Of a stretch of 48,977 nucleotides of DNA, positions 45,235 through 48,977 are shown piece by piece. Location of the stretch: IMG/VR virus record IMGVR_UViG_3300025120_000095, positions 1 to 48,977 of that record. One strand, 5' to 3'. Each line of letters opens with the position of its first letter. Position 1 is the stretch's first letter. This DNA comes from a virus. Below the pieces are notes generated by a model. The model had not been told where the DNA came from and did not search any database. It saw only the letters and a program-made list of their open reading frames with translations. Made by a program: the position numbers and the translations under genes.

Positions 45235-47740
45235 TACCTGCGGCCTCCACAATGTCTTCAGCAATCTTGGCCCCTAGCTTGGCACCTTCGATCTTTTCCC
45301 TAGACGAGGTTTCCTTGTCATCGACAGCAGCCTTCATGCTTTCCGTTGCAATCTTGGCTCCAATCTGAGCGCCCGTCGTTTTCTCCTGAGCTGAAATACG
45401 CATCCGCTCTGTTTCTGCCGTTGTCTGGGTTTTGAGAAGGTCAGCTTCGACACGCATCTGGTCTCCCTTGGCTTTCCGCTCGATATCCGCCGCTTGCAAT
45501 CGAAGTTCTTCCTGCTGCATCTGAACAACGGGGTCTTCCATTCTTTTGCGGTTTTCTTCGGCCTGAGCTTCCGCGATATCTTTTTGCAGAAGCTTCTCTG
45601 CGGCAGCGGCCACAAGACCTGCAAGCCTTTGCTCCACGTCGCGTGGCAACGGCTCTCCAATCGGGGGAAGCTCGACACCAAGCTGCTCCTCGATCTCGGA
45701 ACGATACTGGAACGCCAGATGTTCACGAAGATGGGACTCAAGCGCAGCTTGTATTACAGCAGCATTAGGCGACTGCTGCACAAGAGCCAGTATCTTCGGG
45801 TCTTGTATAGCTGCCATATGGGTACGAATGTGTGCTTCGTGATCCTGATAGGCAAAAGCCTTGACGGGCTTCATGTTTATTATGTTCATGTTTTCGCTGA
45901 CAGGGTCTTCCGGCATAACCTCCGCGCCAACAGGAATGATCTTGTCTACGTTCTGGATACCCAGAGTTTCCAGCATTTGCTTATGAAGCTGGGGCAAGTC
46001 ATACATTTGTGGGGCTTGCTGGGCCAGTTGGAGCGCAGCCTGATACTGCATAATCCTCTGCGCCATTGTCGTAGCATTGGGGTCCGAAACAGGAATTACA
46101 TCAATGCGGTCATCAAAGTCCGTCTTACGATTGGCGTCTCCATTGACTTCGTAGTCATAGACGGCGGGAAGGAAGTCTTTGATAACACCCGCTAGTATCT
46201 TGAACTCGTTACGCAAGGAAGCATGTAGCCGCGCCTGACACGCAGACATGACTTTCATGGATCGTTCAAGGATAGCAAGCGTGGAACCAACGGGAGCCTG
46301 ATTGCTCATCTCTCCGATATTCATATCGGGAACAGCCGCATATTTACGGGCTTCGTCAACGATTGTGCCAAGCAACTGGTAAAGAGTTCCAGACGGTTCC
46401 TTGTATGGCATAAAGCTTATGTTGTCGCGGATCGAACCTCCGGGCACATCAACGTCACGAAACTCGCCGGGAGCTATTGGTGAATCGTCACCCTTAATCC
46501 GCAAGCCTCGCGTCTTCAGACCTGCGGGAAGATTGCTCAGGGTTCCGGCATCAACTAGCTGGCGCAGAATAGACGTGGCAGACTTTGCCATGCCACCGAT
46601 CATGTGGGTCAGTCCAATCCCGTAGAACCCAAGTCCCGGCATAAATTTGTAGTGCGAGAAGTGCATACGCCGCATCTTGCGCTCGTCGCCCTTGTTCCAG
46701 TTCTTGCGAATTGAAAGAATGTCGCGAGACTGGCTATCGATGGTCACAACATACGGACACGCAATCCCTGTCGGCTCACCGTCCTTCTCGTCTTCGTATC
46801 CCTCAAGATCAAGGTCAACGTGCATTTCAAGAAGGGTATAGCGATCATCATACTCGACAGACGGATCATCACCCTGAATGCGATCATAGGCAGATTGTAT
46901 CTGGCTGTAGTCAGGGCTTGGCTCAGGAAGATCGACATCTCTGTAGAACCCCGCCACCTGTAGCTTTCTGACTTCGTTAGTCGTCTTCTTCATTACATGC
47001 GTGAACCGCTGACAGCTTCTCAGGTCAGTCGCGCCATACGCCACAACCAAGTCTTCCGCTGGTACAAACACGGCACACGCCCTGCCCATATCTACGTCGT
47101 AATAAATTTTCTTGAAGGCTGATCCCGCGAGCGGCAGATGAAACAATAGCTGCTCATGCTCACTGCGATAGTCAGTCATGACTTCCGTGATCTGGAAGTT
47201 CATTTCATTCTGCACACGAAGAGCCTGTTCTTCTTTTTCCGTATCTATGTTGCCAAGCACCTGCGTCTTGACGGGACCGGAAGAAGGAAAGGTTTCCATC
47301 ATGGAGTGCGCCTGATAGCGAATAATGCTTTCTGTCAGCACGGGATGGAAGACACCACAGGCACCGGGAAACGGCTGTGTTCTGTCTTCGATTTTGAGAC
47401 CGAGAAGATCAAGACCCTTGATGTATGTTGTTTCCCAGTCCTTGCGGGACATACGGTCTGACTCATATTGACCCATCAACTCCATCGCAAGATGCTGCAA
47501 GTCACCGTCTTCCATGAACTCGGCAAGGTTTGCATTGTGTGCGTTGGCGTCTGGGTCTTCGTCTTCAGAGCGCGGATCAAATTCAATGATCACGCCGCCG
47601 TCTTCAGTTTCAATCGAGACGGCCTCAGGATTGAGAACACCTATTGATACGTCAGCCTCATCCTGCTCAGTATCAACCTCGACTACTTCTTCCGTTTCTT
47701 CTGGAAACGGTCCACTCACCAAGGGTTTCTCTATAGCCAT
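45212..47740 (-). CDS. Portal protein, P22-like
   Basis: An 842-residue portal. An acidic N-terminal region precedes the portal body (RMSRKDWETTYIKGLDLLGL, then QPFPGACGVFHPVLTESIIRYQA). Later blocks include AGSAFKKIYYDVDMGRA, PGLGFYGIGLTHMIGGM and ATSILRQLVDAGTLSNLP. The C-terminus is a long charged coiled coil (about 700-842) like the P22 barrel. Twelve copies form the ring through which DNA enters and leaves and to which terminase and connectors bind. It lies 15 bases after the terminase gene. Confidence 0.88.
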   Translation of the reverse strand: MAIEKPLVSGPFPEETEEVVEVDTEQDEADVSIGVLNPEAVSIETEDGGVIIEFDPRSEDEDPDANAHNANLAEFMEDGDLQHLAMELMGQYESDRMSRKDWETTYIKGLDLLGLKIEDRTQPFPGACGVFHPVLTESIIRYQAHSMMETFPSSGPVKTQVLGNIDTEKEEQALRVQNEMNFQITEVMTDYRSEHEQLLFHLPLAGSAFKKIYYDVDMGRACAVFVPAEDLVVAYGATDLRSCQRFTHVMKKTTNEVRKLQVAGFYRDVDLPEPSPDYSQIQSAYDRIQGDDPSVEYDDRYTLLEMHVDLDLEGYEDEKDGEPTGIACPYVVTIDSQSRDILSIRKNWNKGDERKMRRMHFSHYKFMPGLGFYGIGLTHMIGGMAKSATSILRQLVDAGTLSNLPAGLKTRGLRIKGDDSPIAPGEFRDVDVPGGSIRDNISFMPYKEPSGTLYQLLGTIVDEARKYAAVPDMNIGEMSNQAPVGSTLAILERSMKVMSACQARLHASLRNEFKILAGVIKDFLPAVYDYEVNGDANRKTDFDDRIDVIPVSDPNATTMAQRIMQYQAALQLAQQAPQMYDLPQLHKQMLETLGIQNVDKIIPVGAEVMPEDPVSENMNIINMKPVKAFAYQDHEAHIRTHMAAIQDPKILALVQQSPNAAVIQAALESHLREHLAFQYRSEIEEQLGVELPPIGEPLPRDVEQRLAGLVAAAAEKLLQKDIAEAQAEENRKRMEDPVVQMQQEELRLQAADIERKAKGDQMRVEADLLKTQTTAETERMRISAQEKTTGAQIGAKIATESMKAAVDDKETSSREKIEGAKLGAKIAEDIVEAAGNASKKED

Positions 47741-47755
47741 TAGCCGTCCTTCCGA

Positions 47756-48977
47756 TCAGTAATACTCTACAGTGTCACGCCAATGCTCCTGCTCCACTTC
47801 ATCACCGGCAGCGCGGACAAACCCACCCTGCCTGAAACGCAGCAATGCCTGAGTGCTGGAGTCCACCAGATCATCATTAGACCCGGAAGGAAATGAAGCA
47901 AACTGCTCTATAACCTCTTCAGCCCATCGGGTCTGTGGTGCCCAAACAATTCCAGAATGGAAAAGATCAGCAACCGCATTTACCCGTGCAATCTTATCGT
48001 TACCGCGACTCGGCGTAAAGTCTGTTACGGGTATGCCCATCTGCCTCAATTCAAATATCAAAGGCATTCCTGTCGCTTTTCCCTCAACAATAAATGCGTC
48101 TGGTGTCCATTCACAGTAATGCTCATAAGCTTTTGCCTTGAGTTCTGGAAACTCCATTCTGTCTTGGAATGCATTTAACAGTATCAGGTGATGGTTGTTA
48201 GCTTCTTCATTGAACCACACACCCCATGTCGTACACGCAGAAAAATCGCTTCGTTGTGTTTTAAGGAAAGCCGTGTCCCAAGACTGAATAATAAAATCAC
48301 AAGGGGGAGGGTCTTCGCGCTCCCACTCATTCCACCATTCTCTTTTGATGATAGCGCCTTGTTCACTCGTCGGGTCTTGCTGATACTGTGCAGACCACTT
48401 GGTTACAGGTAATTCATTCCTGAGGGTTTCAAGTTCTTCAAGCTTCCAGAACTCCGGCCACAGCGCATTACCTGACGGCATGATTGCGGGTAGCTCAATA
48501 AGCTCCCACTCATCAGAACCCTGTCGCTCAATCGACGCTTTGATAATCTGTCCTGTCAGATCACGCTGGTGCCACCGTGTCATAACAATAACGATAGCTC
48601 CTCCGGGCTGGAGACGCTGGCGTGGGCCTGAGGTGTACCACTCATACACACGATCAAACACGTCAGCGTTATATGCCCCCTGCTGGGCATCCTGTTCAGA
48701 GTGCGGATCATCGATAATCAGAAGGTCAGCACCTTTACCAGTCACAGCACCGCCGACACCGATAGAGAAGTAGTCACCGCCAAGGTTTGTATTCCATCGA
48801 CCGGCTGCTTTTGAGTCAGCCCTCAATGAAACATTTGGAAATATATCCTTGAAGGACTCATCCTGAAAAAGGTTCCTGACCTTTCGGCCAAAGCCTGTAG
48901 CGAGTTCGGCGGTATGTGCGGTCTGGATAACTTTCTTTTCCGGGTACTGCCCCAGAAACCAAGCGGGAAGCAGATAA
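47756..48977 (-). CDS. terL: Terminase large subunit, N-terminus beyond the window
   Basis: A partial gene running off the right edge. The part present starts near LLPAWFLGQYPEKKVIQTAH, continues with ELATGFGRKVRNLF and LRADSKAAGRW, and has Walker B LLIIDDP. The nuclease part includes QSWDTAF (metal-binding Asp), IVEGKATGMPLI and NDDLVDSSTQALL. The enzyme packages DNA through the portal using ATP and cuts the concatemer. The Walker A motif and the beginning of the protein are not in this window. Confidence 0.92.
   Translation of the reverse strand, partial: YLLPAWFLGQYPEKKVIQTAHTAELATGFGRKVRNLFQDESFKDIFPNVSLRADSKAAGRWNTNLGGDYFSIGVGGAVTGKGADLLIIDDPHSEQDAQQGAYNADVFDRVYEWYTSGPRQRLQPGGAIVIVMTRWHQRDLTGQIIKASIERQGSDEWELIELPAIMPSGNALWPEFWKLEELETLRNELPVTKWSAQYQQDPTSEQGAIIKREWWNEWEREDPPPCDFIIQSWDTAFLKTQRSDFSACTTWGVWFNEEANNHHLILLNAFQDRMEFPELKAKAYEHYCEWTPDAFIVEGKATGMPLIFELRQMGIPVTDFTPSRGNDKIARVNAVADLFHSGIVWAPQTRWAEEVIEQFASFPSGSNDDLVDSSTQALLRFRQGGFVRAAGDEVEQEHWRDTVEYY

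Noticed and set aside
48401-48414. GGTTACAGGTAATT in the terminase gene as a palindrome copy
   Set aside because: The arms are imperfect and it encodes the terminase residues ELPVTK, so protein conservation explains it.

Overview
The window looks like most of the genome of a tailed double-stranded DNA phage (Caudoviricetes). A short-tailed, podovirus-like marine phage is the most likely type. The reasons are a P22-sized portal, head-tail adaptor proteins, no tape-measure or sheath gene, one giant 3061-residue virion protein with several other ejection-type proteins, and many small conserved proteins familiar from uncultured marine phage genomes. I see no integrase, tRNA, insertion sequence, CRISPR array or clear bacterial gene. 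The window is open at the right, where the terminase gene is cut by the edge, and probably at the left, where a structured RNA-like tract begins.

Layout. Bases 1-285 hold a heavily structured, apparently non-coding stretch that ends in a textbook terminator. Genes on the + strand from 286 to 2578 are small early-type genes: a 425-residue unknown, a zinc-knuckle protein and two overlapping small genes, one of them ribbon-helix-helix. They converge on a minus-strand operon at 5559-2598 that reads RusA-like resolvase, primase-helicase, then Fe(II)/2-oxoglutarate oxygenase. A good sigma70-type promoter lies in the divergent gap near 5560-5590. It feeds a second + operon at 5621-8151: PD-(D/E)XK nuclease, small HTH-like protein, ERF single-strand annealing protein, SSB-like protein and ribbon-helix-helix protein. 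Together these give replication priming and unwinding plus a recombination set, but no DNA polymerase is present.

From 48977 down to 8108 everything is on the minus strand, in the order of virion assembly. First come terminase, portal, several tiny basic proteins, a GroES-like co-chaperonin, scaffold and a decoration-type protein. The major capsid protein follows, with a strong terminator behind it. Next are small head-completion and adaptor proteins, then tail and host-recognition proteins, including a cupredoxin-like domain, a repetitive fibre and a LamG/SPRY-like adhesin. After these come the ejection proteins with an embedded GNAT-like protein and the giant polyvalent protein, then an Asp/Asn beta-hydroxylase. 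The lysis cassette is next: T4-type lysozyme, EF-hand holin candidate and an overlapping spanin pair. Last come exported proteins of unknown function, an SNase-type nuclease and a membrane-anchored coiled-coil protein. Most neighbours are coupled by ATGA or TAATG overlaps.

Signals that the genes do not explain include the left-edge RNA-like structure, a 15-16 base palindrome found at three places with a fourth diverged copy (mostly at gene junctions), terminators on both sides of the capsid genes, and a hairpin between the capsid and downstream genes. All functional names come from reading motifs by eye; no database search was possible.
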